This document shows, piece by piece, positions 7,812-15,766 of a stretch of DNA of 15,766 nt. Position numbers and translations under genes: made by a program. The notes under the pieces are model-generated. The model was given only the letters and a program-made list of their open reading frames with translations, was not told the origin of the DNA and ran no database searches. The stretch comes from Holosporaceae bacterium. GTDB lineage: Bacteria > Pseudomonadota > Alphaproteobacteria > UBA3830. The stretch's first letter is position 1; every line of letters begins with the position of its first letter. Location: positions 1-15,766 of the forward strand of contig JAISMI010000038.1 of NCBI GenBank assembly GCA_031276835.1, in the 5' to 3' direction.

Positions 7812-8417
7812 TTACTCCCTATTACAATCGCAAATCGATGATAACACATAACCGGAAATTTCTACTAATTTCTGATGATTTATTTTCTTAAATTTTACAA
7901 TTTTTCTCAATATATTTTTATAGGCGCCGACAATTTTATTGTCGTTTCCATTGGTGACGGTCTCTACCCCTTGGGCGAGATCCTCTACCAGGCGTACAAT
8001 ATCTTTATCGCAGGAGAATAACTCGTTAAATTTATTCAATTCTGCTTCGAAGGGCTCGTTGGATTCCATTTTAGCGCGCAGCGCCATCCAGGCTTTCCAC
8101 TTTTGCCGTAGTTCGCCGCGCTTATCTAGGCATTGTTTGACGCTTTCGGTCGCGGACTTGAATTCTAGCTTTTGATTTAAGTTGGCGACGTCGTTTTGAA
8201 GGAGCTCGATTTGTTTTTCCATTTTAAGCACGGCTGCATTAATGCCGTCGGAGGCGGCCAGATTGGACGCTTCTTTTCTATTTTGATGGAAAAACCATAG
8301 GCCGACGACTAAAACTGCCAACAATGCCACCGTCCACGTAGACGTTTGGCAACGGCATTTGGCGGTCTTCGCCGACTCTGTAACTTCTGCGGATTTTTGC
8401 GGTTTATCTTTGGACAC
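7812..8417 (-). CDS. Mitofilin-like (Mic60-family) inner-membrane protein, reduced
   Basis: A 201-residue protein with a basic, polar N-terminal tail, one membrane helix (about 28-43), a short coiled coil (about 59-89) and a helical C-terminal domain. The segment ALRAKMESNEPFEAELNKF (about 112-130) matches the core pattern of bacterial mitofilin-domain proteins, and the place directly before hemY is the usual one for alphaproteobacterial mitofilin genes. In that family the protein shapes inner-membrane invaginations and contacts the outer membrane. Here the coiled coil is much shorter than usual and the end of the domain is poorly conserved, so function may be reduced. The frame is open to TTG 8435 and ATG 8432, but a perfect AGGAGG (8429-8424) lies 6 nt before GTG 8417, which I take as the start. 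That start gives a 14-nt overlap with gatB. The family call rests on motif and context only. Confidence 0.6.
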   Translation of the reverse strand: MSKDKPQKSAEVTESAKTAKCRCQTSTWTVALLAVLVVGLWFFHQNRKEASNLAASDGINAAVLKMEKQIELLQNDVANLNQKLEFKSATESVKQCLDKRGELRQKWKAWMALRAKMESNEPFEAELNKFNELFSCDKDIVRLVEDLAQGVETVTNGNDNKIVGAYKNILRKIVKFKKINHQKLVEISGYVLSSICDCNRE

Positions 8418-9891
8418 TGGTTTCCTCCTCATCAAGAATTTTTTTCAAAACTTCATTTAACATTTGCCCATAGGCTTTTCCGCTTGTTTTTTTCATAGCC
8501 TGACCTACAAAAAATCCAAAAAGTTTTTCCTTACCGCTTTTGTATTCTGCAACTTTATCGGTGTGATCTGCAAGTACTTCTTTTACGGAATTTTCAATTG
8601 TATCCATGGAGGTAATTTGTCTCCAGCCATTTTTTTCCACGATATGGGAGGGAGATTTTCTAGAACTCCACATGAGTTCCAGAACGTCTTTGGCTATTTT
8701 TCCGGAAATAACGTCTGTTTTTATCAAAGTAACCAATTCCCCCATATTTTCCGGAGATATGCAGCTGTTGGCGATATTTTTTCCATGTTTATTGAGCAGA
8801 GCGAACAATTCTCCAATAATCCAATTGGCCAGCAATTTAGCCAAATCTTTATCTGGATTGAAGCCGCTTAGAGCTTTTTCATAGAAATCCGCCATTTCTC
8901 TTTCAGAGGAAATTATACGAGCCTCGTAGCGGGGTAGACCATATTCGCGCTGCAGTCTACTAGCTTTAGCGTCTGGAAGTTCAGGAATTGTTTCCCGAAT
9001 GGCGTCAATTCTCGACTGCTCAAGTATAAGAGGCGGAAGGTCCGGATCTGGAAAATATCTATAATCCTGAGCGTCTTCTTTGGATCTCATACTGCGGGTT
9101 TTTCCGCTGGAACTGTCAAAGAGTCTGGTTTCCTGATCGACTTTTCCTCCGGATTCCAGAATTTCAATTTGTCTTGCGACTTCGAAATTAACGGCCGTTG
9201 TCAAAAATTTTATGGAGTTGACATTTTTTACTTCGGCGCGGACGCCATATTCCGTTTCTGGACGATGCACCGAAACGTTTACGTCCGCCCTCATACTTCC
9301 CTCGTCCATATTTCCGTCGCAGGTCTTGAGATATCTCAAAATGGATCTCAGCTTGCGCAAAAATGCGGCGGCGTCGTCGGCGCTGCGCATATCCGGCTTA
9401 GTTACTATTTCCATGAGAGCTATGCCGGAACGATTTAAATCTATAAAAGACTTTGTCGGACTTTGGTCGTGGATACTTTTTCCGGCGTCCTGTTCGATAT
9501 GAATATGGTCAAGATTTATTCTTTTCAATTCGTCGTTTTCATTTTCGATATCTATGTATCCGCCGCTAATTATCGGATGATAAAATTGAGATATTTGATA
9601 TCCCTGGGGCAGATCTGCATAAAAATAGTTTTTTCTGTCGAAGAACGATACTAAATTAACAGTTCCGTTTAGTCCGAGTCCTGTTTTTATGGCCTGATCT
9701 ATGCAAAATGAATTAATTACCGGCAAAGTTCCTGGCAGGGCTGCGTCCACAAAAGATACGTTTTCATTGGGGGAGATTCCGAATTCCGTGGAAGCCGTAG
9801 AAAACAGTTTTGATCTGGATATTATTTGGGCATGCACCTCCAATCCAACGACCACTTCCCACTTTCCGGAAGACGTTTCAATGTAATTCAT
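8404..9891 (-). CDS. gatB: Aspartyl/glutamyl-tRNA amidotransferase subunit B
   Basis: The tRNA-binding and kinase subunit of GatCAB, which converts mischarged Glu-tRNA(Gln), and often Asp-tRNA(Asn), to the correct amide using ammonia from GatA. The 495-residue protein is full length: GLEVHAQ near the start, [70 protein letters not shown] and a C-terminal helical/YqeY-like tail region ([15 protein letters not shown]). The ATG at 9891 overlaps gatA by 14 nt and has AAAGGAG (9905-9899) 7 nt upstream, so the two are translated together. Its 3' end overlaps the mitofilin-like gene by another 14 nt. Its presence suggests that the organism makes Gln-tRNA indirectly, as most Alphaproteobacteria do. 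Confidence 0.97.
   Translation of the reverse strand: MNYIETSSGKWEVVVGLEVHAQIISRSKLFSTASTEFGISPNENVSFVDAALPGTLPVINSFCIDQAIKTGLGLNGTVNLVSFFDRKNYFYADLPQGYQISQFYHPIISGGYIDIENENDELKRINLDHIHIEQDAGKSIHDQSPTKSFIDLNRSGIALMEIVTKPDMRSADDAAAFLRKLRSILRYLKTCDGNMDEGSMRADVNVSVHRPETEYGVRAEVKNVNSIKFLTTAVNFEVARQIEILESGGKVDQETRLFDSSSGKTRSMRSKEDAQDYRYFPDPDLPPLILEQSRIDAIRETIPELPDAKASRLQREYGLPRYEARIISSEREMADFYEKALSGFNPDKDLAKLLANWIIGELFALLNKHGKNIANSCISPENMGELVTLIKTDVISGKIAKDVLELMWSSRKSPSHIVEKNGWRQITSMDTIENSVKEVLADHTDKVAEYKSGKEKLFGFFVGQAMKKTSGKAYGQMLNEVLKKILDEEETSVQR
8424..8429 (-). promoter_or_regulatory. Shine-Dalgarno deciding the mitofilin-like gene start
   Basis: A perfect AGGAGG on the minus strand lies 6 nt before GTG 8417. 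Upstream in-frame ATG 8432 and TTG 8435 would place this site inside the coding region. Confidence 0.7.
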
Positions 9892-11341
9892 GATATATCT
9901 CCTTTAAAGTCGGGAAATTTGCCGATTTTTCCAGCGCGCTCCCAGCTTGTATCAACAATTCCTCCTTAAAATACGGCGCGATTAGCTGCAATCCCAGAGG
10001 GCGCATTTGTTCGTCCAGTCCAATAGGAATAGATATGCCTGGAAGACCGGCAATATTAGCCGTTACCGTAAAAATATCGTTTAAGTACATGGTAACAGGG
10101 TCCTTTGGTTCCTCTCCGAACGCAAAAGCGCTATTGGGAGTGGTTGGAGTCAGAACTACGTCCACTTTTTCGAACGCGGATTGAAAATCTTGACGAATTA
10201 GTTTTCGTATCTTTAGGGCTCGCATGTAGTAGGCGTCGTAATATCCGGCCGACAGCACGTAAGTTCCCACAAGAATTCTGCGTTTTACTTCATCGCCAAA
10301 GCCTTCGGCTCTTGTATTTTCATAAGTTTCATTTAGGGAAACGCCTTTTGCTCTGAAACCGTACCTAACGCCGTCATACCTAGCCAGATTCGAAGAGGCT
10401 TCGGCCGGAGCGATAATATAGTAGGATGGCAGCGCGTATTTGGAATATGGGAGAGAAATATCCATCGTTTCGGCTCCGGCTTCCCTCAGCATTGCGGCTC
10501 CAATTTCCCAAAATTTTAAAATTTCATCGGACATACCGTCTATGCGATATTCTTTAGGAATGCCAATTTTGAGTCCTTTCAAAGATTTTCCAACGAACGA
10601 TTCGAAATCCGGAACGGATTCGCGGGACGACGTCGAATCATTTTCGTCGTATCCGGAGATGACCCTTAAAAAAATAGCGGCGTCCCGAACCGTTTGGGTT
10701 ATGGGGCCCGCCTGATCTAGAGACGATGCAAATGCCACCATTCCATAGCGGGAACATCTGCCGTAGGTGGGTTTTAGTCCGACAGTTCCGGTAAACGCCG
10801 CCGGCTGCCTCACTGAACCTCCGGTGTCGGATCCCGTAGCGGCTACGCATAGACGTCCGGCAACGGCGGCGGCCGAACCTCCGGAAGATCCTCCAGGAAC
10901 TAATTTTTTGTCCCTACTCCATGGATTCACAACTCCGCCGTAGTAGCTGGTCAGGTTGGAAGATCCCATGGCAAACTCGTCCATATTAGTTTTTCCGAGA
11001 AAAACAGCTCCCGCCTCCAGTAATTTTCTTGATACGGTGGATTCGTATGGGGGAATAAAGTTTTCCAGCATTTTAGATCCAGCCGTAGTTCGGATTCCTT
11101 TGGTGAGAAATAAGTCCTTTATGGCCAAAGGAATACCTTCCAACTCTCCGGCCGATCCGTCTGCGATTTTTTTGTCCGATTGGGCGGCCGATTCCAAAGC
11201 ATTGTCGGCGCATACGGTAATGAACGCATTTAGACCGTCGAATTTTTCTATTCTATCGAGAAAGAGCTTGGTCAACTCGACGGAGGAAAATTTTCTGCTC
11301 AACAATCCTTTTCGTATGTCGTAAAGAGACAAATTATACAC
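9878..11341 (-). CDS. gatA: Glutamyl-tRNA(Gln) amidotransferase subunit A
   Basis: The glutaminase subunit of GatCAB, an amidase-signature enzyme that frees ammonia from glutamine and channels it to GatB. The Lys/cis-Ser/Ser triad is intact: Lys75 in PLAIKDLF, Ser152 in [13 protein letters not shown] and Ser176 in [12 protein letters not shown], followed by [23 protein letters not shown]. The frame extends to a GTG at 11362, but GAGGAGGG (11353-11346) lies 4 nt before the GTG at 11341, which gives 487 residues and an N terminus ([12 protein letters not shown]) aligned with the family, so that start is preferred. gatC, normally just upstream in Alphaproteobacteria, is missing: only 87 bp separate gatA from the next gene. 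The gene leads the run gatA-gatB-mitofilin-64 aa-hemY. Confidence 0.96.
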   Translation of the reverse strand: MYNLSLYDIRKGLLSRKFSSVELTKLFLDRIEKFDGLNAFITVCADNALESAAQSDKKIADGSAGELEGIPLAIKDLFLTKGIRTTAGSKMLENFIPPYESTVSRKLLEAGAVFLGKTNMDEFAMGSSNLTSYYGGVVNPWSRDKKLVPGGSSGGSAAAVAGRLCVAATGSDTGGSVRQPAAFTGTVGLKPTYGRCSRYGMVAFASSLDQAGPITQTVRDAAIFLRVISGYDENDSTSSRESVPDFESFVGKSLKGLKIGIPKEYRIDGMSDEILKFWEIGAAMLREAGAETMDISLPYSKYALPSYYIIAPAEASSNLARYDGVRYGFRAKGVSLNETYENTRAEGFGDEVKRRILVGTYVLSAGYYDAYYMRALKIRKLIRQDFQSAFEKVDVVLTPTTPNSAFAFGEEPKDPVTMYLNDIFTVTANIAGLPGISIPIGLDEQMRPLGLQLIAPYFKEELLIQAGSALEKSANFPTLKEIYHELH

Positions 11342-11345
11342 AAAA

Positions 11346-11353
11346 CCCTCCTC
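11346..11353 (-). promoter_or_regulatory. Shine-Dalgarno deciding the gatA start
   Basis: GAGGAGGG on the minus strand, 4 nt before GTG 11341. It favours that start over GTG 11362, which lies upstream of this site and would place it inside the coding region. Confidence 0.7.
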
Positions 11354-11369
11354 GATAAACACAAATTAC

Positions 11370-11398
11370 AATATATAATAGATAATTGCTTATAAAAA
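11370..11398 (-). promoter_or_regulatory. Weak candidate promoter for gatA
   Basis: On the minus strand TATATT (11375-11370; 5 of 6 to the -10 consensus) is preceded after 17 nt by TTTTTA (11398-11393; 3 of 6 to the -35 consensus). This is a plausible promoter for the gatA operon in an 87-bp gap, but such AT-rich matches arise easily by chance. Confidence 0.25.
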
Positions 11399-11428
11399 TG
11401 GAAGAAATTACTATGGCGAAGATTCATT

Positions 11429-12346
11429 CTATAACTTCCTTTTTAATGATTCCTCTGATTTTTGCCGATCCGTTTCTACTCCGGCGTTTTTAGAAAACTT
11501 TAATTTACGTCTATTTAATTTGGCTTGATCTCCTTTTTTTTTCAAAAGTCCGAATATGACGTCGCAAAGATCTTTTGCTTCAGCGTCGGCGTCAATTTTT
11601 TTAATATTTTGAGTTTTTTGAAATTCTGAAGAAAATAATTTTTCAATATTTTCTCTGTTCGGAACTTTTTTGCAGCAGGCGATTATGAAATCAGATGCAA
11701 ACGGATTGCCTAGCTGTCTGGCGCGTTCCATCATGGAGAAACCGATGGCGCGTATTATTTTGGCAAGACGTCTCGCGCCGCAGCGTTCCACATAGTTGGG
11801 AAGTTCGTCGAAATCATTGAGGTCGATTCCCTCTAACTTCTGCTGATTCCGTCGCGTTATCAGAGCCGTAACGGATTCTTTAAATATATGGGCGACGCTT
11901 TTACTGATCAAGGTCAATACGGCGCCGTATCTCAATTGAAATGTCGCGTCGTTTTTCAAAAGTCCGCAACTCAATTGCAATAGTATCGGCAGCGTAAACG
12001 CTTGACGAGCCGCGTCGACGTCGGCGTTTTTCGGATTATCCGTTAGCTTTATGCCGTCCACATAAACATTATCTGATAAGTGAGGCGCAAAATATATGAA
12101 AAACGTCTTTAGGTTTAATAAACAGTTTTTTCTGCCGCTGTCGAGAACTTTGGCAACCGTCGGCAAAAAGAGATGCTGGCGCGGACTGTTAGAGACTAAT
12201 AAATTTCTAAAACAGATGGAATCGACGCCTTCAGTCAAATCTTGCGGGATCTGAAAGAGAAGGTTTTTAGCCGAAGAGACGGGGGGACGCGAATGGGTAA
12301 AACTGCAACATAGAGTTCCCGCTAATACGTATAAAATTTTCTTCAT
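11429..12346 (-). CDS. Exported protein of unknown function
   Basis: I do not recognise this 305-residue protein. It starts with a likely Sec signal peptide: Lys2-Lys3, then a hydrophobic core ILYVLAGTLCCSF, with cleavage probable around residues 17-22. The two cysteines at 13-14 do not make a proper lipobox, so a lipoprotein is unlikely. The middle (about 115-230) is predicted helical, with a moderately hydrophobic stretch around AFTLPILLQLSCGLL. The last roughly 40 residues are highly charged (KLNRRKLKFSK and similar). Several cysteines are scattered without a metal-site pattern. The ATG at 12346 has AAAGG 9 nt upstream. It lies between lon and gatA, where many Alphaproteobacteria have a HU gene after lon. 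A CtrA-like site upstream suggests its own regulated promoter. Signal peptide and helical content point to the periplasm or cell surface. Confidence 0.8.
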   Translation of the reverse strand: MKKILYVLAGTLCCSFTHSRPPVSSAKNLLFQIPQDLTEGVDSICFRNLLVSNSPRQHLFLPTVAKVLDSGRKNCLLNLKTFFIYFAPHLSDNVYVDGIKLTDNPKNADVDAARQAFTLPILLQLSCGLLKNDATFQLRYGAVLTLISKSVAHIFKESVTALITRRNQQKLEGIDLNDFDELPNYVERCGARRLAKIIRAIGFSMMERARQLGNPFASDFIIACCKKVPNRENIEKLFSSEFQKTQNIKKIDADAEAKDLCDVIFGLLKKKGDQAKLNRRKLKFSKNAGVETDRQKSEESLKRKL

Positions 12347-12392
12347 TATAGTAATCCTTTGTTAACGTCTAAACATACTAACGCGGCAAATG

Positions 12393-12408
12393 TTAACAGA
12401 AGGTTAAC
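12393..12408 (-). promoter_or_regulatory. CtrA-like box upstream of the exported-protein gene
   Basis: TTAACAGAAGGTTAAC on the plus strand is an exact TTAA-N7-TTAAC, the consensus of the alphaproteobacterial cell-cycle regulator CtrA, and reads as GTTAACCTTCTGTTAA toward the gene. It ends 46 nt before the ATG. The best -10 after it is TAGTAT (12380-12375; 4 of 6), 12 nt downstream. A further GTTAAC half-site lies at 12361-12366. The sequence match is direct; that CtrA binds here is inferred. Confidence 0.5.
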
Positions 12409-12466
12409 ATAATTGACATATTAGAAGCGTCAACGGCCTAATTATTTTTTCAATCTACGTCTGATT

Positions 12467-14782
12467 TCAATTTGGTAATTTTTCAGTTAGGGCGACAGCC
12501 AAAACATCGTCTGCGGTTTCAGCCTTGATTATGTTTATGCTTTCGAAGACGCAGGAAGGAATTTCCTGTAGATCAGATTCATTTTCCTTGGGTATAACTA
12601 CTGTTCTGATGCCTTCCCGATGAGCGGCTAGCAACTTTTCTTTCAGACCTCCAATGGGAAGCACTCGACCGCGGAGGGTTATTTCTCCGGTCATGGCCAC
12701 GTCGTTTTTTATTGGGATTGAAGTCAACGAGGACACTATGCCCGTAACCATTGCAACTCCGGCTGAAGGGCCGTCTTTGGGGGTGGCTCCTTCCGGTACG
12801 TGGATATGAAAGTCCAAATTTTCGAAAGTTTTAGGATCAATTCCGAAGGAGGTCGCTCTAGATTTGACGAAACTCATGGCGGCCTGGATTGACTCCTGCA
12901 TGACGTCTCCGAGTTTTCCGGTCAGGGTGGTTTTTCCCTTTCCCGGGACGCTAACGGTCTCTATTGACAGCAATTCTCCGCCGACTTCCGTCCAGGCTAG
13001 TCCCGTAACGACGCCGACAAGATTTTTGTCTTCTGTTCTCAGTCTCTTGAATTTTTCGGGGCCGGCGTATTTTTCCAGATTATCGATGGTAATATTTACG
13101 CTGGATTTATCTGGATTTTCCAACAATTCCTTTACGGCTTTTCGGGCGAGTTTAGCGATCTTTCTTTCCAGAGTTCTTACTCCGGCTTCGCGGGTATAAT
13201 CGCGGATTAACTGCAACAATGCGTCGTCGGCTATGGAGAATTCATTTTTTTTCAGGCCGTTTTCCTGTTTTTGTTTCGGGATTAGATGCGCCTTGGCTAT
13301 TTCCTTTTTTTCCAACTCCGTGTAGCCGGAAAGTTTTATTGTTTCAAGTCTATCCAATAGCGGACTTGGCATTTTAAATGTGTTGGCCGTCGTGACGAAC
13401 ATCACGTCGGATAAATCGTAATCCACCTCCAGATAATGGTCGTTGAAGGAGGAATTTTGCTCAGGATCTAGAACCTCCAATAGGGCGCTAGCCGGATCTC
13501 CCTTCCAATCGGCGCCAATTTTATCAAGTTCGTCCAGCAGAAACAGAGGATTGGACGATTTTGCCTTCTTCATGCAGGAAATAATTTTTCCCGGCATGGA
13601 TCCTATATATGTTCTACGATGACCCCGAATTTCGGACTCATCTCTGACGCCTCCCAGAGAAAATTTAACGTAATTACGGCCGGTGGCTCGGGCAATTGAC
13701 TTCGCCAACGACGTTTTCCCTACGCCTGGAGGTCCAACCAAACACAAAACCGACCCTTTTATTTTACCGACGCGGTTCTGAACGGCGAGAAATTCCAAAA
13801 TTCTTTCTTTTACCTTTTCCAGACCGTAGTGATCTTGATCTAAAATGATTTTAGCCTCTTTGATATCTCTTTTCACCTTCATTTTGTTTTTCCACGGAAT
13901 GCTTATCAGCCAATCGAGGTAATTTCGAACGACGGTGGCTTCCGGAGATAATGGAGACATATTTCGGAGTTTTTTTATCTCGGAATTGAATTTTTCTCGC
14001 GCCTCCGGAGAGAGTTTTACTTTTTGAGCCTTATTCTCCATTTCTTTAATTTCGTCCACAACCGCGTTATCCGGATCGCCGAGCTCCCGTTGAATGGCCT
14101 TAATTTGCTCGTTCAAGTAGTATTCCTTTTGGCTTTTTTCCATCTGTTTTTTAACGCGATTGCGTATTTTGCGTTCGACGTTTATGACGTCGATTTCGGA
14201 CTCCATAAGAGACAAAAGTTTTTCGAATCTTTTCGCCATATCCGTTTCGCTCAGCAGATCCTGTTTATCTTCTATGCGCAGAACCAGGTGAGCAGAAATG
14301 ACATCAATTAAATCGTCCGTTGATTCCATGCTTTTAATGGCCGAGATAGTATCCAAAGATATTCTTCTGTTTAGTTTTGCATAGCTCTCAAATTGTTCGA
14401 TGGTCGATCGCCGATACGCTTCCAGTTCAAGAGTATTATCGATTTCTTTGGTTTGCAGGATTTCGTATTGAACCAAATAATAGTCTTTATCGTCCAGGCA
14501 TTCCGTTACGGATATTCTTTTGGTTCCCTCCACGAGAATTTTTACCGTGCCGTCTGGTAATTTCAGCATTTGCAGAATATTACCCAACACCCCGACGTGA
14601 TACATGTCGTTAAATGCGGGATCGTCGTTATGCAGGTTCTTTTGGGTCAGCATAATTATCTTTTTGTCCGCGGCCATGGCGGCCTCTAAGGCGTTAATGG
14701 ATTTCGAACGCCCCACAAACAATGGAACGACAACATGAGGAAACACAACAATATCTCTTACCGAAAGCGCTGGACAATTCAA
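12467..14782 (-). CDS. lon: ATP-dependent protease La (Lon)
   Basis: A cytoplasmic AAA+ serine protease that degrades misfolded and regulatory proteins. All three parts are present in 771 residues: the N-terminal LonN domain ([18 protein letters not shown] onward), the AAA+ module with Walker A GPPGVGKT (350-357) and Walker B LFLLDELD (413-420), and the proteolytic domain with the dyad Ser673 (PKDGPSAG) and Lys716 (GGLKEK). The start is TTG at 14782: no ATG precedes the conserved N terminus, and AGGAG (14793-14789) lies 6 nt upstream, overlapping the clpX stop. The gap to clpX is only 9 nt, so the two proteases are probably co-transcribed and coupled. The N terminus is a few residues shorter than in E. 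coli Lon. Confidence 0.97.
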   Translation of the reverse strand: MNCPALSVRDIVVFPHVVVPLFVGRSKSINALEAAMAADKKIIMLTQKNLHNDDPAFNDMYHVGVLGNILQMLKLPDGTVKILVEGTKRISVTECLDDKDYYLVQYEILQTKEIDNTLELEAYRRSTIEQFESYAKLNRRISLDTISAIKSMESTDDLIDVISAHLVLRIEDKQDLLSETDMAKRFEKLLSLMESEIDVINVERKIRNRVKKQMEKSQKEYYLNEQIKAIQRELGDPDNAVVDEIKEMENKAQKVKLSPEAREKFNSEIKKLRNMSPLSPEATVVRNYLDWLISIPWKNKMKVKRDIKEAKIILDQDHYGLEKVKERILEFLAVQNRVGKIKGSVLCLVGPPGVGKTSLAKSIARATGRNYVKFSLGGVRDESEIRGHRRTYIGSMPGKIISCMKKAKSSNPLFLLDELDKIGADWKGDPASALLEVLDPEQNSSFNDHYLEVDYDLSDVMFVTTANTFKMPSPLLDRLETIKLSGYTELEKKEIAKAHLIPKQKQENGLKKNEFSIADDALLQLIRDYTREAGVRTLERKIAKLARKAVKELLENPDKSSVNITIDNLEKYAGPEKFKRLRTEDKNLVGVVTGLAWTEVGGELLSIETVSVPGKGKTTLTGKLGDVMQESIQAAMSFVKSRATSFGIDPKTFENLDFHIHVPEGATPKDGPSAGVAMVTGIVSSLTSIPIKNDVAMTGEITLRGRVLPIGGLKEKLLAAHREGIRTVVIPKENESDLQEIPSCVFESINIIKAETADDVLAVALTEKLPN

Positions 14783-14788
14783 AATAAA

Positions 14789-14793
14789 CTCCT
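14789..14793 (-). promoter_or_regulatory. Shine-Dalgarno supporting the lon TTG start
   Basis: AGGAG on the minus strand, 6 nt before TTG 14782 and sharing bases with the TAG stop of clpX (14794-14792). It makes the rare TTG the best lon start. Confidence 0.65.
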
Positions 14794-15766
14794 AAGCGAC
14801 GCCGCTTTTAACTTTGCCGTATTTTAATATAGGTTTGCACTCGCCTTCAATAACATCTTTTGTAATTATTACTTCTTCGATATTTTTGCATGACGGAAGC
14901 TCATACATAGTATCCAGTAAAATCGATTCCATAATGGATCTCAATCCCCTAGCGCCAGTCTTTCTTTCTAGAGCTAATTTAGCTATGGCGGGAATGGCGT
15001 CCTCGTCAAAAATCAACTCGACTCCCTCCATGCTGAATAACTTTTGATACTGTTTTACCAAAGCATTTTTTGGTTCCGTAAGAATTGAAATTAACGCAAC
15101 TTCGTCCAGATCGTTTAGAATGGCTATAACCGGAACTCGTCCGACAAATTCCGGTATTAGCCCGTATTTTAGCAAATCTTCCGGTTCTACTTTGGAGAAA
15201 AGCTCTCCGATATCGCGATTGTCTTTTGCTTTTATCTCGGCTCCGAACCCGATGGACGATTTATCTCCGCGGGACGCGATAATTTTATCCAGACCGGCGA
15301 ACGCGCCTCCGCATATGAATAATATGTTTGTGGTGTCGACATGCAAAAAATCCTGCTGAGGATGTTTTCTACCTCCCTGCGGCGGCACCGACGAAACCGT
15401 TCCCTCCATGATTTTCAGCAGAGCCTGTTGGACTCCTTCTCCGGATACGTCTCTCGTTATGGACGGATTATCCGACTTTTTTGAAATTTTATCTATTTCA
15501 TCAATGTAGACGATTCCCATTTGAGCTTTTTCCACGTTGTAGTCGGCGGCCTGTAGTAATTTTACAATGATATTTTCCACGTCTTCTCCGACGTATCCGG
15601 CCTCCGTTAAGGTGGTGGCGTCCGCCATTGTAAAGGGCACGTCGATAATTCTGGCCAGAGTTTGAGCGAGCAATGTTTTTCCCGTTCCAGTCGGTCCAAT
15701 TAGTAAAATATTTGATTTCGACAGTTCTACATCGGAGGCTTTTGCGGTGTGGGATAATCTTTTATA
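14792..15766 (-). CDS. clpX: ATP-dependent Clp protease ATP-binding subunit ClpX (partial, 5' end outside window)
   Basis: An AAA+ unfoldase that feeds substrates to ClpP. The frame is open through the right edge and 324 residues are visible; about 95-100 N-terminal residues, including the zinc-binding domain, lie outside. Visible parts in order are [19 protein letters not shown] with Walker A, the pore loop GYVG in [13 protein letters not shown], Walker [11 protein letters not shown], the segment [21 protein letters not shown], a GFGAEIKAK segment, the sensor region [13 protein letters not shown] and sensor 2 [20 protein letters not shown] at 15673 is internal (a Leu just after Walker A), not a start. 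In Alphaproteobacteria clpP usually precedes and lon follows; the second half of that order is seen here. Confidence 0.97.
   Translation of the reverse strand, partial: YKRLSHTAKASDVELSKSNILLIGPTGTGKTLLAQTLARIIDVPFTMADATTLTEAGYVGEDVENIIVKLLQAADYNVEKAQMGIVYIDEIDKISKKSDNPSITRDVSGEGVQQALLKIMEGTVSSVPPQGGRKHPQQDFLHVDTTNILFICGGAFAGLDKIIASRGDKSSIGFGAEIKAKDNRDIGELFSKVEPEDLLKYGLIPEFVGRVPVIAILNDLDEVALISILTEPKNALVKQYQKLFSMEGVELIFDEDAIPAIAKLALERKTGARGLRSIMESILLDTMYELPSCKNIEEVIITKDVIEGECKPILKYGKVKSGVA

Noticed and set aside
9380..9560. GatB reads HIEQDAGK where many bacteria have HIEEDAGK, considered as loss of a key acidic residue.
   Set aside because: As I recall, Gln at this place is common in alphaproteobacterial GatB, so it supports the taxonomic call rather than a defect.
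9169..9654. Open frames on the plus strand opposite gatB.
   Set aside because: They are shadows of gatB, which is fully conserved on the minus strand; none has a recognisable domain or ribosome site.
12345..12350. TATAAT on the minus strand just before the exported-protein gene.
   Set aside because: It overlaps the ATG start codon, so a transcript from it would begin inside the gene, and no near in-frame start follows.
1..15766. CRISPR arrays, insertion sequences, tRNA/rRNA genes, phage or defence genes.
   Set aside because: Looked for on both strands; coding genes fill nearly all of the window and the remaining gaps (at most 133 bp) show no such structure.

Overview
The window is a moderately AT-rich, gene-dense piece of a bacterial chromosome, almost certainly alphaproteobacterial. 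The evidence is the order acpP-fabF-mltG, a mitofilin-like gene next to a HemY-type TPR protein with a C-terminal zinc ribbon, clpX followed by lon, the GatB variant HIEQDAGK, and two intergenic sites matching the alphaproteobacterial CtrA box (TTAA-N7-TTAA). Compact proteins (a 636-residue UvrD, a roughly 200-residue mitofilin-like protein) and short intergenic gaps would suit a reduced, possibly host-associated genome. That is inference, and I cannot fix the order or genus.

Layout: from 1 to 4926 all genes lie on the plus strand: the 3' end of a ComM/YifB ATPase gene, uvrD, then acpP-fabF-mltG (lipid acyl carrier, condensing enzyme, peptidoglycan chain-length terminator). From 4923 to the right edge all genes lie on the minus strand. 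Read in transcription order these are clpX (5' end outside the window), lon, an unknown exported protein, gatA, gatB, a mitofilin-like membrane protein, a 64-residue membrane protein, the HemY-like protein and a membrane-anchored GT4 glycosyltransferase. The two halves converge at 4923-4926, where the stop codons of mltG and the glycosyltransferase gene overlap.

The run gatA-gatB-mitofilin-64 aa-hemY is tightly packed (two 14-nt overlaps, then gaps of 3 and 2 nt) and reads as one operon. gatC is not beside gatA. clpX and lon form a protease pair 9 nt apart. Several starts are non-ATG but carry strong Shine-Dalgarno sequences: gatA (GTG), the mitofilin-like gene (GTG) and lon (TTG).

The most interesting signal is regulatory. 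Near-identical 16-mers (13 of 16 bases) lie 44 and 46 nt upstream of the only two minus-strand genes, other than gatA, that are preceded by a real intergenic gap: the glycosyltransferase gene and the gene for the unknown exported protein. Both fit the CtrA box and the first sits directly upstream of a perfect TATAAT. I saw no RNA genes, mobile elements, CRISPR arrays or convincing rho-independent terminators. The 133-bp gap 307-439 and the 99-bp gap 2351-2449 hold no promoter that I can defend. Most of the window is ordinary housekeeping DNA.
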